NCBI RefSeq assembly: GCF_033568475.1
Contig: NC_133122.1
Coordinates: forward strand, 183,477,449 to 183,541,448
DNA from: Henckelia pumila
Taxonomy: Eukaryota > Streptophyta > Magnoliopsida > Lamiales > Gesneriaceae
Reading direction: 5' to 3'
DNA: 64,000 bases
Both the position numbers and the translations under genes were made by a program. Below the pieces are notes generated by a model. It had not been told where the DNA came from. It made no database searches and saw only the letters and a list, made by a program, of their open reading frames with translations. Shown here piece after piece: positions 10,813 to 23,535 of the stretch (the first letter of the stretch is position 1; each line of letters begins with the position of its first letter).

Positions 10813-12440
10813 AATATAAAATAATATTATTTATATTTATCAATATTATAATAATATTATAGTTATATGTTTATAAATTAAAATTACAACTTAATAAATA
10901 AATAATATATACAGTTGAAATATAATAATAAAATAAATATATGTCCATTAAACTCTGAGATATTGTTAAAATTGAAACAATCATAATTGAAACTATGTGA
11001 TTTATTTATTGATCTTCAAATCTTATTGATATATAATCGCTATAACATAGATAGAGAAAAAAAATATGATTTTACTAATTTTTTTTTAAAATATTGTAAA
11101 ATACGTTATAATTGAATATAGAATTTATTATTTAATAAAGTTAATATTTTATTTTTATCAAAGAGTATGATACTTATATATTATAATATAGTTTTTATTT
11201 TTATAATTTCAATCAATAAAATAATTTTTAAAGATGAAATGTGTATCGAGTTGAATTTAATAACAATGATTGGAATTAATAGTTTGTGCAGCAAATTAAT
11301 TACTATTCACTATTTTATTATATATATATTAAAAATATTTTCTTAATATATATTTATTGCTTCTTAATTTTAGGCAACCTCATTTAATATAAGGTTGCAC
11401 CTCTATTGATGTATTTTAAATGCATTTTTATTATTTACAATAAGATAACATTATAATAATAGAAAGTAGAATGCATTTCAAACGATATCATTATTGAGTG
11501 AACTTGAAATATATCATATCAGCATGAAAATATTATATAAACATGTAAGAGATGTATTTGAAGTTTATGGTATTATTCTCGAGTAGTTTAGCCCAAAAAG
11601 AGAAAAAAAAAAAAAAAAAAGAAAAAAAAACTTTCAAAAAAAATTGTCAACTTTAAATAATGAGTCCATTCAGGTGTAGTGGAGGGGCCGACCCGGGTTT
11701 TTTTAACACCAGTTTTTGTAACACCACCGCCCATCCATTTTCTGTTTTGATGGTCCAAAACAAGAAATCAGGCCGTCCCTTTTTACTTTATAAAATTTTT
11801 GAATTGGGCTACTACCCTCTTCTTCCTTTCTTTTCAAGTTTCAACCACAAAACATAATATATATTCTCAAACAAGCTTACATCATAAAAATGGAAAATTA
11901 TTATGGCTTAATATTATAAGCAAATGCACAGGCTGCTATTAAATGGAGATGATATCAATTATAATGGGAAAATTGAAAATCCAATTAATAGTCGTATATG
12001 TGATTTCTCGATTAGATAGAATTGTTATTGGGCTGTTGATAATTTACACTCTATGTTTAAAGCGTGTATTTTGTGAAACAATTTCACGAGTTTTTATCCG
12101 CATTAAACATGTTCATATTAACAATAAAAAATAATATTTTTAGCATAAAAAATAATTCATTTCCAACTCAAATAGAAGATCCGTTTTAGAAAATTTACAG
12201 GTGATAATGTTTCATATGAGTTGTTGTGATATTTAAAATAGTAAGGTATATTTGTTTGGAACGAAAAACCTACAATATTGTCGTTCCATGACTATGTATT
12301 TTTTTTATTTTTATTTCAGAATAAAAAAGCATAAATTGTATCCATGAAAATTTTCTAAAAAAAAAAGAAAAAAAGGAGAGAGAAATGAAAAGAGAAAAGA
12401 GAAAAGGAAAGAAAAACCAGGGTTAGTCTTCCTACACTCA
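10813..12440. other. Intergenic and upstream region of the pectinesterase gene
   Basis: AT-rich, without recognisable genes. An A-rich run at 11602-11635 and the 65-codon frame at 11660-11857 show no known domain. From about 12360 the strand becomes CT/AG-rich, ending in a (CT)n patch at 12461-12472 that may be a pyrimidine-patch promoter or 5'UTR element of the gene at 12786. Confidence 0.4.
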
Positions 12441-12785
12441 GAAAGTAAGATCCAAACAGTCTCTCTCTCTCCAAATCAAAATCCCACCAGTAAACCAAAT
12501 TACACACACTGGACTCCATTGATGCAAAACATACATAGATCTGCACCGCCCCCCTACTTCCACTTTCCCATTCTCTATTTCTTCAGTGCCCACTCCTTTT
12601 TCCAAACCCGTGACTCCACTTCCAATCAATCGCTACATTCCAAAATTGCATCGCCCCATCAATTTTTTTCTTGAAATTAAATGCCCATTTGCTTCTTACA
12701 TCACCAATTAATACCAGTAATCCATCCATAAACATCACTGTCCATTTTTATATTTCTTGTTATTGTCCACTTCCTATTGAAAACG

Positions 12786-14734
12786 ATGCAGCACAGAAAA
12801 CCTATAAAATCCCCACCTCCACCCATACCTGACCCCGTCACCAATAGTTCCAGAAAATCTCAGAATTTGAAATTCTTCTTCGTTACAATGGCGGCCCTTC
12901 TTACTTTCACGGTTCTGTTACTTGTTCTGTTCTTCTCCCTCTCCTCCGCCCGCCACCACAATCACATCCGGAAACCATCGTCTCCCCCGCCTTACACCGA
13001 CGGCTCACCGTCTGACAATGTCGTTCACGAGGCCTGCAAGGCCTCACGTGACCCTCCCACATGTGAATCCTGGCTGTCCCAGTCGAATAACGTGCCCGCA
13101 AATGCCACCGTTTCGCAGGTAATCCAATCGGCCATGTGGGTCACCTCGCAATATCTCGAAAAGGGTCGGGGCATGGTGCAGGATATCCTGGACGGTTCCT
13201 CGGACAACCAGAACCGTTCGAAGGCCGCCAAAACGTGTCTGGAGCTGCTGCGTTACTCAGAGTACCGGATGAATCTGGCGGCCGGAGCTCTGCCGCGTGG
13301 CAAGATCAAGGACGCGCGGGCATGGATGAGCGCGGCGTCGGTGTACCATTACGACTGCTGGTCGGCGCTCAAGTACGTGAACGACACGTCCCTGGTGGGC
13401 AGTACCATGGCGTTCTTTAATTCTTCTTTAATCTCATCCACAAGCAATGCGCTGGGGATGATGGTGAATTTTGATGTTTACGGCGACAAAACTGGGTCTT
13501 GGTCCCCACCCAAGACCGAGCGCGACGGGTTCTGGGAACCCGGATCAGATTCTTCAGGACCACAGGTGACCGGAGCAGTGCCGTCGGAACTCAAGGCGAA
13601 TGTGACTGTCTGCAAGGACAGCGGCGGCGCGTGTGACTACAACTCGGTTCAGGATGCGGTGAATGCAGCCCCTGACAGTGGCGGATCGGACAAGCGGTTC
13701 GTTATATGGATCAAAACCGGGGTTTATGAGGAAACGGTTCGGGTTCCATTGGAGAAGAGGAATGTCGTGTTCTTGGGTGATGGCATGGGCAAAACGGTAA
13801 TTACAGGTTCCATGAACGCTGGCCAGCCAGGGGTGTCCACCTACAACTCCGCCACAGTTGGTAAGTCACTGAGTTATAATATTCTTCATCTTTATTGTGA
13901 AAGCAAGAAGATTCATTTCTATGGTTCAGATTTCAGAATATAGAATTTGGTGTGGGACATGAATGAATTAGTTGGTTGGTATATTTGCTTTTCAGCAATA
14001 AATAAATATGGTATTTAAAAGTTTGAGATGAGATCATACACTGAACAGGAGTAGTTGGAGATGGATTCATGGCTACTGGTGTCACAATACAAAACACAGC
14101 GGGACCTGATGCTCACCAAGCAGTAGCTTTCCGATCGGACAGCGATCTCTCCATCCTCGAAAACTGCGAATTCGTCGGCAACCAAGACACCCTATACGCG
14201 CACTCGCTTCGCCAGTACTACAAATCATGCCGAATCCAAGGCAATGTGGACTTCATATTCGGAAACTCGGCATCCTTCTTCCAAAATTGCTCCATCCTCA
14301 TCGCCCCTCGACAACTCAGACCCGAAAAAGGCGAGAACAACGCCGTGACAGCCCACGGGAGAATCGACCCCGCCCAATCCACCGGCTTCGTTTTCCAAAA
14401 TTGCTTGATCAACGGCACGGATGCTTACATGTCTTTGTATTACAGCAAGCCGGGTGTGCACAAGAATTTCCTGGGGAGGCCGTGGAAGGAGTACTCGAGG
14501 ACGGTTTTCATTCGATGTACATTAGAAGCTCTTGTTATGCCGGATGGTTGGATGCCTTGGAGTGGAGACTTTGCGTTGAAAACATTGTACTATGGCGAGT
14601 TTGCGAACTCGGGGGTCGGATCAGATACGGCTAGACGAGTTTCGTGGAGTAGTCTGATCCCCGCTGAACATGTCGATTCGTACTCGGTTCAAAATTTCAT
14701 TCAGGGCGACCTGTGGATTCCTACATCTTTTTGA
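12786..14734 (+). CDS. PME51: Pectinesterase/pectinesterase inhibitor, PME51-like
   Basis: Removes methyl esters from homogalacturonan in the cell wall. Two exons: 12786-13860 and 14049-14734. The intron (13861-14048) is GTAAGT...ACAG, and the join gives 586 aa. The start is the first ATG after the CT-rich leader. Residues 30-53 form a hydrophobic signal anchor. Residues 78-225 are a PMEI domain with Cys84, Cys93, Cys151 and Cys191. The catalytic domain starts near 270. Expected active-site residues are all present: Gln382 ([11 protein letters not shown]), Gln404-Asp405 ([10 protein letters not shown]), Asp426 ([10 protein letters not shown]), and Arg502 and Trp504 (LGRPWKEYS). The linker lacks an obvious RRLL/RKLL processing site, so release of the inhibitor domain is uncertain. 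Length, intron position and the [17 protein letters not shown] block suit the PME51 group. The PMEI-PME assignment is very sure; the exact orthologue is likely. Confidence 0.95.
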
Positions 14735-15934
14735 TGAACTTGGAATTATAAGTAAGAATATATGGTAAGCATAGTCATTAGAAGTAGGAATATATTGTAG
14801 TTGTCATTAAATGGTTTCCTTAACTAAAAGTTGTTGAAATAAATTCTGTGCGCATATGGTTTTGATTCACATTCCAACCTAGGATAGGATGTTGGACTTG
14901 TTGAGAAAGTGGATGGAATATGTAATTGGGGGAAGGTGAGATGTTGTTCATCATCAACTCTGACATTTGGATTCAGAAGATGGAAGTTTAAAAATTGACT
15001 TAAATAAGTTCGGTTTTTTTAATTATAAAAAACAGAAGTTATTTCGACGTTTGAATAAATGTTGAGAAATGTTTTATTTAAATTTTTAAATATAGTTAGC
15101 TATAAAAGACCAAGAAATAAGAAATTATAGTTTTTAAATGTTTTTTTTTAAATGATTTTTGTAATTAAACACAACAATTTTAAGAAAAATGTTTTACCTT
15201 CCAGCTTTTCAAACTAAATAGGTTCTAATAGTGATATGTTCATATATACCGGGTCTAATATTTTTTTAATAGATTTTACATGTGAAAAATTCACGGACCA
15301 ATCTTAAGTCTTGTTACTAAAGTTAGGGTGAGATATCCCAATAAAATGGAAAATTGCTTTCGATCATATTGTCCTTTGTAATACAATTAATGGTCAAAAT
15401 TATTTTTAAAATAATTTGAATTTATATATTTTTTCAATTATAAAAAACTATTTTGAACTCTTAGCATTTACATCACATTTAACAAGTGCGGGTAGCGCAT
15501 CATGTCAATGTTGCATTGCAACACCATTCCAAGCATTTTTTTTAAAAAAAAATTCAGAAAAATTATTTGACCTCACAATAAAAATGTTTTTGTTTATTTC
15601 CTTTTAACCCCTAAAAAAATTCATCTTTCAGTTTCATGGTAAAATATTCGATTGATCAAGATTATGAATCAAAACTAAATTACTCATAGTTAACTTGATT
15701 CAAAAACAATAATTTAACTTCATGAAATTTACTGCTTGAAATCGGGCTATGATATAATTTAGTTAATATCAATTTATGGTTTATTTTTTGATATTAAGAA
15801 AAATTAATCAACTATAAATTAATAAAAATATAATTGATAAATCTTAATAAATCAACGTATTAGAATTAAAATACATAAATATCTATTAATATTCTATCTA
15901 TTTCAATTTCTATTTTATTAAGGGTGAGGGCATC
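14735..15934. other. Intergenic, 3' side of the pectinesterase gene
   Basis: The proximal part should hold the 3'UTR ('aaataaattctgtg' near 14838 could serve as a polyadenylation signal). The remainder is AT-rich without supported genes; the frame at 15416-15607 has no known domain. Confidence 0.4.
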
Positions 15935-16495
15935 TTAATAATTAGAGCAGTCAATTTGAGTTAGGTTCGCCGGATCGGCCTGGCCCGCCACACAATTTAA
16001 GTGGGTTGGGTTGAAATTTTTTCAACCCAACAAAAGGTAGGCCTAGATGGGCCAATACGCCTAGGCCCGCGACTCGCGCGGGTTGGCCCGCCGTTGGCCT
16101 GGGTGGCCTGCGGCCTGAAGAATTAATAATTTATTTTTATTTTTATTGTTATATATGTATTTTTAATAAAAGTTGTGAATTTTTTTTGTATTAATTACTT
16201 TATATAAAATTTACGCACATGAAATCAATAATTAAAACTTTTATTAATATTAGAAGTTTCTATTAAAGTTATTTATGAAATGATATTTATAATTAATTAT
16301 AATATTTTTTATTTATTTTTATTTGTCGTGATTCAACTCGCGGGCCGGCCCGTCTAACCCGCAACCCACCTTGGATTGGGTTGGGTTGAGGATTTTCAGC
16401 CCGCCAGGATGGTGGGTCGGCCCGCCAAAAGGTTGGTTTTTGGTGGGCCGACCCGCCCTGTCATGGTTGGTCCATTTGGCAGCTCTATTAATAAT
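15935..16495. mobile_element. hAT-type non-autonomous element with 8-bp target duplication
   Basis: The element is 15943-16487 (545 bp), with ends TAGAGCAGTCAA and TTGGCAGCTCTA. The direct repeat TTAATAAT lies at 15935-15942 and 16488-16495. An 8-bp duplication and TAGAGC-type ends indicate hAT. Sub-terminal GC-rich arms ('cggcctggcccgcc', 'gggccggcccg', 'gggtcggcccgcc') are inverted; the centre is AT-rich. No transposase. Related pieces are at 32645-32955 and 42964-43015. Confidence 0.8.
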
Positions 16496-17639
16496 AGTGC
16501 TTGATGATTATAACTTTATAAGCAAATATATTTAAACTAAGATTAATTAAGAATTCTATAAACACGTGAGAACGCGAAGATCACTGATATTATAAGAAAA
16601 GGTCAAAGGGTTATTTTGGATAAAAATAACAGTAAAATGTGACTTGTTTGGTATTTTTTTTTATCTTGGTATTAAAAAGAAATTGAGTTTATTTTAGAAT
16701 ATATTTAACTGTTAGGATTTTTTTAAGAAATATTGTAACTGTTAGGATTTTTTTAAGAAATATTGTAATTAAGTCATTTTTTTAAATATATCTATGCTAT
16801 CTGTTAAATTGTATTTCACCGTATCCAAGCATGGCCTAACTATCCAATTATACATATTACGTTTTTCTTTGCAATTTTCTTTGCAAATAGGGATGAAATT
16901 TTCCACATGGTACGTGTGATTATCCGCTAGTTCATATTTCGGTTACCAATATTTAAGTGTTCTTCAAAAGTAGATTAATCGGTTTGAAACAATCAACATT
17001 CCAAAGATTCAACCTTTAGCAGCTAATACTCAGTTAGATTATTAGTTCAAGCTGTTTGATGAAATTCCCGATCAAAAAATCTACATTTCCTCGTCTGTTT
17101 CTTTCCTATGAGTAATTTGATTACATACTCTTATTCTTATTGATTACCCCGATGCTGAGTTTTGCTAGGCTAGCCCGATGTTCATAAATGGAATTCCATC
17201 AGAAGCTTTTTCCCATTTATGATTGCTCGACCAAGTCAGATAAATTTATATTACTCCGAGAAACCTTGTAAGTTGATTTAACTGGATTGAAAGCCGTGGG
17301 TTTCTTTAGCGTAATCTGCTGAGCTTGTATTCGAAATGAAGTAATACCTGTTGGGATTTTGCTTCTAAAAGGTATCCCTAGAACGAATATTTCCCAAGTG
17401 CAAATTGTTTCCCAAAAGGCTGTTATTAATACTTTTTTCACATTCATGGCGATATAGGATCACAACTGTGTTGAGGCTTGGGGGTGGATAATCTAGTGAT
17501 TCTGCTGTTAATGTGTTTTTTGTATTGGTTTCTTCTCATCCTGAAGAGATGATGTACTTAATTTGCTCCTCCTTATCAAAAGGAGATCATGTCTAGTTCC
17601 CTGAATCCTTTTCAGGTAACTTTCCTTCTTGATGTTTGT
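16496..17639. other. Intergenic with a 30-bp tandem duplication
   Basis: Positions 16707-16736 are repeated exactly at 16737-16766 (unit starts aactgttaggattt). Otherwise nothing is supported. A minus-strand 76-codon frame at 17217-17447 (MNVKKVLITAFWE...) has no domain I recognise. Confidence 0.5.
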
Positions 17640-17905
17640 TAGATGTCTCGCTATTTGTTGGATAAAGTCTTATGGATATGTATATATGGAGTTGGACAAC
17701 ACTTCCCCACGAGCTAGTTTTTGGGTTGGAGTTAGGTCCAAGTTCATCATTTTTAACACAGTATCAGAGCTGAGTCCCACCTTTATGTGTTGGATTGTCT
17801 TATTGGGCCACCCGTTGGGGTATATTTGATGTCCTACATCGGTTGGACAAACTCCTTAGGAGGTGTATATATGAACTTGGAAAATCCTTTTTAACTCTCG
17901 TCGAG
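17640..17905 (+). mobile_element. TRIM-like element, decayed
   Basis: An LTR-like segment ends TTTTTAACA at 17758 and is followed by a degraded initiator-Met PBS (CAGTATCAGAGC). After about 55 bp a second LTR-like start reads 'tgatgtcctacatcggttgg' (17827). The two ends share 'tatatatg.a.ttgga'. It is related in layout and in the 'gttaggtccaagt' phrase to the TRIM at 8771-9080. Confidence 0.5.
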
Positions 17906-18167
17906 GAAGATATGCATTTAGTAAAATAAAGCCCAACCTAGAAAATAAATGAACGAAGTCGGTAAGGATATTAAACTCTTCAAACAGTTGAAGCTTCATC
18001 CTGAAAAACCTCATGAAATATACAAAAAATATGTAATGTGTTCAAAATTCTACATGTTTCTAAATCCTGAGTCGTCGCTGTAACAAAAAGAATCAAGGAT
18101 AAACAAACAGATGAAGGCTAAGGAGGATCCATCTTGTTACCATACCACATTGCTCGAGATTGTTAAA

Positions 18168-21100
18168 TCAGAAACTAGAAGTTCTTGATTTAAATGCAGG
18201 TGGTGTAGGTACAGGGTATTCAGTGTCTGTCCAATTTGATTCCCCCCAATGCTTCAACATGCCCTTCCAATCACAGTATGGATCAATGCATCTCTTGATA
18301 CGCTTATCTTTTATTTTGATCTTCCAATGCCCGTCTGTATAGTTTCCTTTTTCTGCTTGCCTTCTATCCCACTCTAACTGTGCCTTTTGTTTCGAAGGTA
18401 ACAGACAGAATTCTTGCAGTTTTTCGGTCATGGCGTCATGCACCTTCCACCACCTCTTGTGGGCAATATCAATGGCAAATTCTTGTAATATATCCACATT
18501 CCAATTGCAGTCGTAGTCTCTGAAGCACATCCATGGCTTGTTTCCGAGGAAGTGTAGAACGTAAAGAATGGGCGGTTCCGCCTTGAAAAGATGGATCTTT
18601 TTCTGCTTTACTGCATCATCGTCACCAAACCAGAAATTTTTGAGGAAATTCATGTGTTTTGGTATCCGGTGCCACCAGGTAAATATTTCGTTCAAGTATC
18701 CCTGGTCTCCACCGTTATAAGATTCGATCTCATTTATATGGTCCATCAAGAGCTGGAATGTGCTATTTGACGGTTCTATTACCATTACTCCTGAATTAAA
18801 AAGTGTGCCATTGTTGCCTGTTGCTGAAATCTCCGGCATTTCAAACAAGAAATCTATGTTTCGAAGGAGTATCAAATCAGCATCAATGAAGATAATCTTT
18901 TCATAATCTGTAAGCTGCCATAATCTGAACTTGCTGTAATTCCATTCATTATAGGCATCTTTCTCAGCTTTTGGATTTCTTATTCTTTGTATTGTCCTGA
19001 CTTTCCAGCCGGCCAATTCGAGTCCACTCCTGTGGTAGTCACTGATTGTTTCATCGACAAGAATCACCAAGTCCCTCGTGGATCCCACCATTCGGATACT
19101 CTGTGCTGCAGCTATGGCTCCACAAACATAAACATGAGCCGAGTGCAAGATTGTAGCATAAGCTTCCCGTTGCCCTTTCCTCGTGTAACCCCTATCTGTT
19201 AAAAGGATTGCATTAGCCAAGCAGCATTAGAAACCCACACGCTGGTACGATTACAGAATTCTAAATACACGAATTTCAAGTGGAGTTTCTATAAAGGTAT
19301 CTTTTATTAGATGGAGGTAAATAACTAGAGAAAGTGTACTGCACTTACCTATGAATCCAAGAGGAAGTGCCAGCTCACAAGATCCGATTGGGAGCTGAAG
19401 CTTTTCTCTCATTGCATCCAAATTTGGTTTATATAACCATGCGTTACCTTCACGTGTTAAAAGATCCTTGCTGGGAAACAAGTTTGGTATCGGGAAGCAA
19501 AATGACACGAAAAGCAGGTGCACAGGGTACAGTCCTTTATAATAGGCCGCTAAACGAGCTGCTGAAATCTGTAAGTGAAGTCTAGCAATATCTCTGGACC
19601 AGTTCCCTTCATTTCTGCAAGGAAGTTTCACAGCGATGAGATCGAGTCTTTGTATTGGAACTTCAAGATTTGGGAACGTGGGACAGCTAGGAACCACATC
19701 TTCCTGTTCTTCGTCGATCCACTCAGGGTACAAGGACTCCCAAGTCACATTTTTCTCAGCATATTCAAGATTCAAAACTGTTTGATGGGACGTGGGAACA
19801 ATTCGTTTCCATTGATGGATTTCATTCTCGTCGAAGTTCAGAAGGCCAATCCTGTGTATCTTGATGTCTTCAGGCAACTTGTTCAATGCTTGTTGTATGT
19901 CTTCCCATTCGATATCTAAGTATGACACATATCGAGGATCTGAGACTCCCCATATCCACCTGTTCACGAAATGTGACCTGTATTTGATCAGTTCATCACT
20001 ATTTCGACCAGACAACAGTTTCTTGATTGCTTTACAACAAGATTTCAATCTAGCAACTTACCTAGAAACATTCTTCGATAAATTGCTATGTTGACAAACG
20101 GTCGGAGAAGAAATGATCGTCAAGAAGGCCCCAAAAACAACGATAAGGAGGATGGATTTCAATGGGTTTAACTTCCATTTAGTGTACTTTGCTGCATTTG
20201 AAAGTTGAAAAGGATTCCCAGCTCTCCTCATTTTGATTTTGTGTAACTTCCTTTTGTATGCTTCATCTCTGTTAGGAACACATGCAAATATAGTTGGTGT
20301 AAACTGTGAATTATGTATTAGTTACTTTATATGATCAAGTAACATACTAAACATAGCATGAGACTGAATTTATTAACAAGAGTCCTGGGCAGCTAAAAGA
20401 TAAGTACGACTTGTGAGAATTTTACATTTGCTATAATAATATTGTGCGAAGTTTATGGTTGCAGGATATCAAAAGCTTATATTTGACTATGTCAATAAGA
20501 TTTTTTTTTTCTTTGTCCCCGTCGAATAGACGGATAGGTGAGATTGTTGGGCTAAAAGTCGTCCGGTCTATGCGATTAGATATTTTATTGTTAATCTTTA
20601 GCCCCTAATTTGGATTCTTGTTTGTAGCTAATTAAGTTGACCTTGTAAATCTTGCTACCTTTTTTTCCCTGTCAATCACTCCGCACACACATGTGAACTT
20701 GTGCCAATCATTACATTTACTCTTTCCATTAACAATCATGCTCGTATAAATTTTGATTTTTTTTTATTTGTTTTAATATGTGCATGTTAGACAAAATTGT
20801 TTTGACTTTCTGTTTTACCATAAATTAAGTTCCATATCGAGCATATAAATTTCGGCTAGTTGTGTAATTTCTTTCTTTCATTTGCCCCCTTAAATATCGA
20901 ATTGAAAGTGTCTGTAATAGATTTCAAATTCTAGATCCAATTAGTAATAATAAGCATATCTCCCACCTAAAAAAAAAAATCAAATTGAAGCAGAATTATG
21001 TCAAAAATCTACACTGGACTTCTCGAAAGAGTTTCTACATAGCAACAAATTGTTTTAATGTATTGTTTAGTCAATTTCTTCAAACGACCGAGCTCATAGC

Positions 21101-21690
21101 CTCTAATGGTGGACCTCACGTAAAAACATTTATTTGAACATTAAAATTTTAATTTGATATATATAATTTGAAATCACAGCTTCATTCATTCTAACTGTAA
21201 CAAATTCTTCTCGAGAACTCTTAAAATCGAACTTCTAAATCTATTCAAGAATTGGCTACAATGCTTACAACTTATAATAGTTTCAATCTAACTCGATCGA
21301 CTTCGAACTAATATGCTTCCAATATATGAGTTTAAATATTAGAGGCCTAAATTTTACAACTCACCAATTAATTTAGATTTTTTTTTATTTGAAACTCAAC
21401 CAATTAACTCTTCATATCAGCCTCATTTTGGAGACTGTTCCATTGATTCGTCATCAATCCCAACAAAATAAATTAAATAAACCATGATAATTAAAGTAAA
21501 TGGGATCACGAGATTAATAAATCTTAAAGACACGATCATACATAAGAATGACAAAATATTCTTGAATTCCCAGAAATCACTTCTCTTCTTTTCATCAATA
21601 TCATTCCACGATTATTATAATTCTATTTTGTTAAAGAACAAAAAGTGGTAACAATGAAAACTATACTCACATTCGAAATCTCGCATCCAT
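18168..21690 (-). CDS. GUX1: UDP-glucuronate:xylan alpha-glucuronosyltransferase, GUX1-like (GT8)
   Basis: Adds glucuronic acid side chains to xylan in the Golgi. Coding exons (minus): 21690-21671, 20268-20062, 19977-19349 and 19195-18168, giving 627 aa. All junctions are GT-AG and in frame. The 6.7-codon first exon (MDARFR) splices to IDEAYKRK. Residues 44-60 form a single type-II membrane anchor. VNRWIWG (about 80) and DPRY begin the stem, which runs through YPEWIDEE. The GT8 domain follows REAYATILHSAHVYVCGA, with the metal-binding DAD at 390-392, then GNNGTLFNSGVMVIEP, YNGGDQGYLNE and HWGESNWTD near the end. Length is normal for the family. An 84-nt intron (20061-19978) is needed: read straight through, a TAA at 20060-20058 would stop translation. 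The distinction from GUX3 rests mainly on neighbour genes. Confidence 0.93.
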
Positions 21691-21990
21691 GGAGCTTCAC
21701 AAACAGTAAACCATTCTTCTTCCAATCTTCTGTAATGAAAGCTTCCTTCTGAAAAATTTAAAAGGGTTTGCATTAAATTTTCCATAAAGTACTCAAAACG
21801 TACACATAATATTATGATCAGCAAGGAATTAATGCCATTAATTAATTAAAATGAATGAAATAATTAATTTAGATATGCTTAACATATAAGAATGATGATT
21901 TAACTTACCTTTGAAACTCTGATTAATTTTGTGATCAAACGAAAGATAGTTGTAGAGAGAGAGAGAGGGAGGGAGGCAGGGTTCTTTCTG
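21691..21990 (-). promoter_or_regulatory. GUX 5' leader with a UTR intron and a short uORF
   Basis: On the minus strand a leader exon ends at 21909 with AAAG|GTAAGT. The acceptor TTTTTCAG lies at 21751-21749, so the intron is about 160 nt (21908-21749). The second leader part contains a 6-codon upstream frame (ATG GTT TAC TGT TTG TGA) ending seven bases before the main ATG at 21690. Another frame opening at 21824 lies inside the intron. Pyrimidine-rich CT repeats sit at 21955-21968 in the leader. The splice signals are seen; regulatory effects are inferred. Confidence 0.55.
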
Positions 21991-21993
21991 CGT

Positions 21994-22006
21994 TTATATA
22001 TATAAA
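21994..22006 (-). promoter_or_regulatory. TATA box of the GUX gene
   Basis: The minus strand reads TTTTATATATATAAA, followed about 30 bases later by the CT-rich start of the presumed leader. Spacing fits a plant TATA promoter with transcription starting near 21965. Confidence 0.5.
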
Positions 22007-22299
22007 ATATGATAATTGTGAAAATGGTGGGAAGAAAGTGGTTGAAGATAGAGCACGAGAAAGGGTTCAATATAGAAGAAAGTAGTAGCTTGCACTTGAA
22101 ACCTACTCTATGTACAAAAGACATATACGTACCAATATTTGGTATCCACGTTTATTTTTTATTTTGAAATGGGAAAGAAAATATATTTTCTGTACTAAGA
22201 GGTTGATTAATTAGAGTAAGTGACGGTCTCACGAATTTATGTTCGCGAAACTGATCGATCCGATTTATATTTACAATAAAAAGAATATTTTTTTTGCTG

Positions 22300-22405
22300 A
22301 TAACGTGTAGCTCATTTGATATCAAGATCCCAAGTATGGGACGAGGTCTCGAGTTCGAGACCAATTGTAACAAAAATTCTCTCCCCCAACTAAAAAAAAA
22401 AAATT
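22300..22405 (+). mobile_element. tRNA-derived SINE fragment
   Basis: An A-box (TGTAGCTCATTTG, 22306-22318) and B-box (GAGTTCGAGACC, 22351-22362) are spaced as in a tRNA promoter. They are followed by a short non-tRNA body and an A-rich tail at 22393-22402. The sequence between the boxes does not form a tRNA. Confidence 0.55.
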
Positions 22406-22661
22406 CATGAGTCGGGTCGGGAGCGGCCTCATAAAATTGACTCGTGAGACGGTTTCATAACCATAGTTGAGGATTAATTAAAATAATCCTAATGTTAGGC
22501 TAATATTGGAGCTTATTAGGCTCACAATCCTAATATTAGTCCAATAAATTAAATTGAAAATCTAAATATAGGGATCAGTATGCATGTTGTGCGCAACAAC
22601 CAATTAACTCAAAAAATATTTAATTATATATATGATTTTCTGAAATCATATTTAATTTAAT

Positions 22662-22715
<54 letters not shown>

Positions 22716-22975
22716 AGGTGCCGTGCATATAATAAATAATTGTTTGATAATTATAGCATTTTATTGGAGATCTATAACGTTGAATTATTGAGTATAATAA
22801 TAATCAAAAGTCAAAATAAGCTGGTACTTGACTTGAGTTGTTCAATTCCAACATTTTAAACCCATCTTTAAATATTCTTTAATGACAGTACTAACAAAAA
22901 CCATTTGATTGATTATACAGAAATAATAAATAATAATAATAATAATAATAATAATCCTTTGTCAAAAACAACAAC

Positions 22976-23029
<54 letters not shown>

Positions 23030-23490
23030 CCGATTAATTTTTTTAATTTTTTTTATAAATATAACTGTGAATAAATAAAGAGGGAGAATAGCTGGATTAG
23101 GTTAATGAAAATAATGTGTTAAAATAATGATTACTATGGTTCCAAAATGAGGTGTGATGTGATTAGCGATTAATATGTTATATCTTTCTTACCAAATCGG
23201 ATGATATCTTTACATTCAAACGATGATTTCTCAATAAACTCTGAATTTTACCATATAATAATATCTCATTAATCACGTTAATTAATGATAATTAGAAATT
23301 AAGTATTGATTAATTAAGCAAAAAGTGATTCAGATATTACATTAACGTGACCCCTTGGTATTCATTCCTCTTCTTAATTGAGGCGAGACATTTAAATAAG
23401 TGCCTATTTGTGAATTTTAAATAATTAATTAATTAATTCCCATTTCGTACGCACTAAAAATACTTTATTTCATATTATTGCTGATTATAG

Positions 23491-23535
<45 letters not shown>

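Noticed and set aside
12907-13420. Additional frames overlapping the pectinesterase exon
   Set aside because: Shadow frames of a GC-rich coding exon; the PME frame alone shows conserved motifs.
17217-17447. Possible small gene on the minus strand
   Set aside because: No domain, no splice partners and no conservation signal visible from sequence alone.
20058-20060. Apparent nonsense mutation in the GUX gene
   Set aside because: The TAA is inside a perfect donor AG|GTAAGT. Removing an 84-nt intron restores a family-like sequence, so it is better explained by splicing.
22922-23029. CRISPR-like or other regular array
   Set aside because: It is a plain AAT microsatellite with no spacers; this is eukaryotic nuclear DNA.
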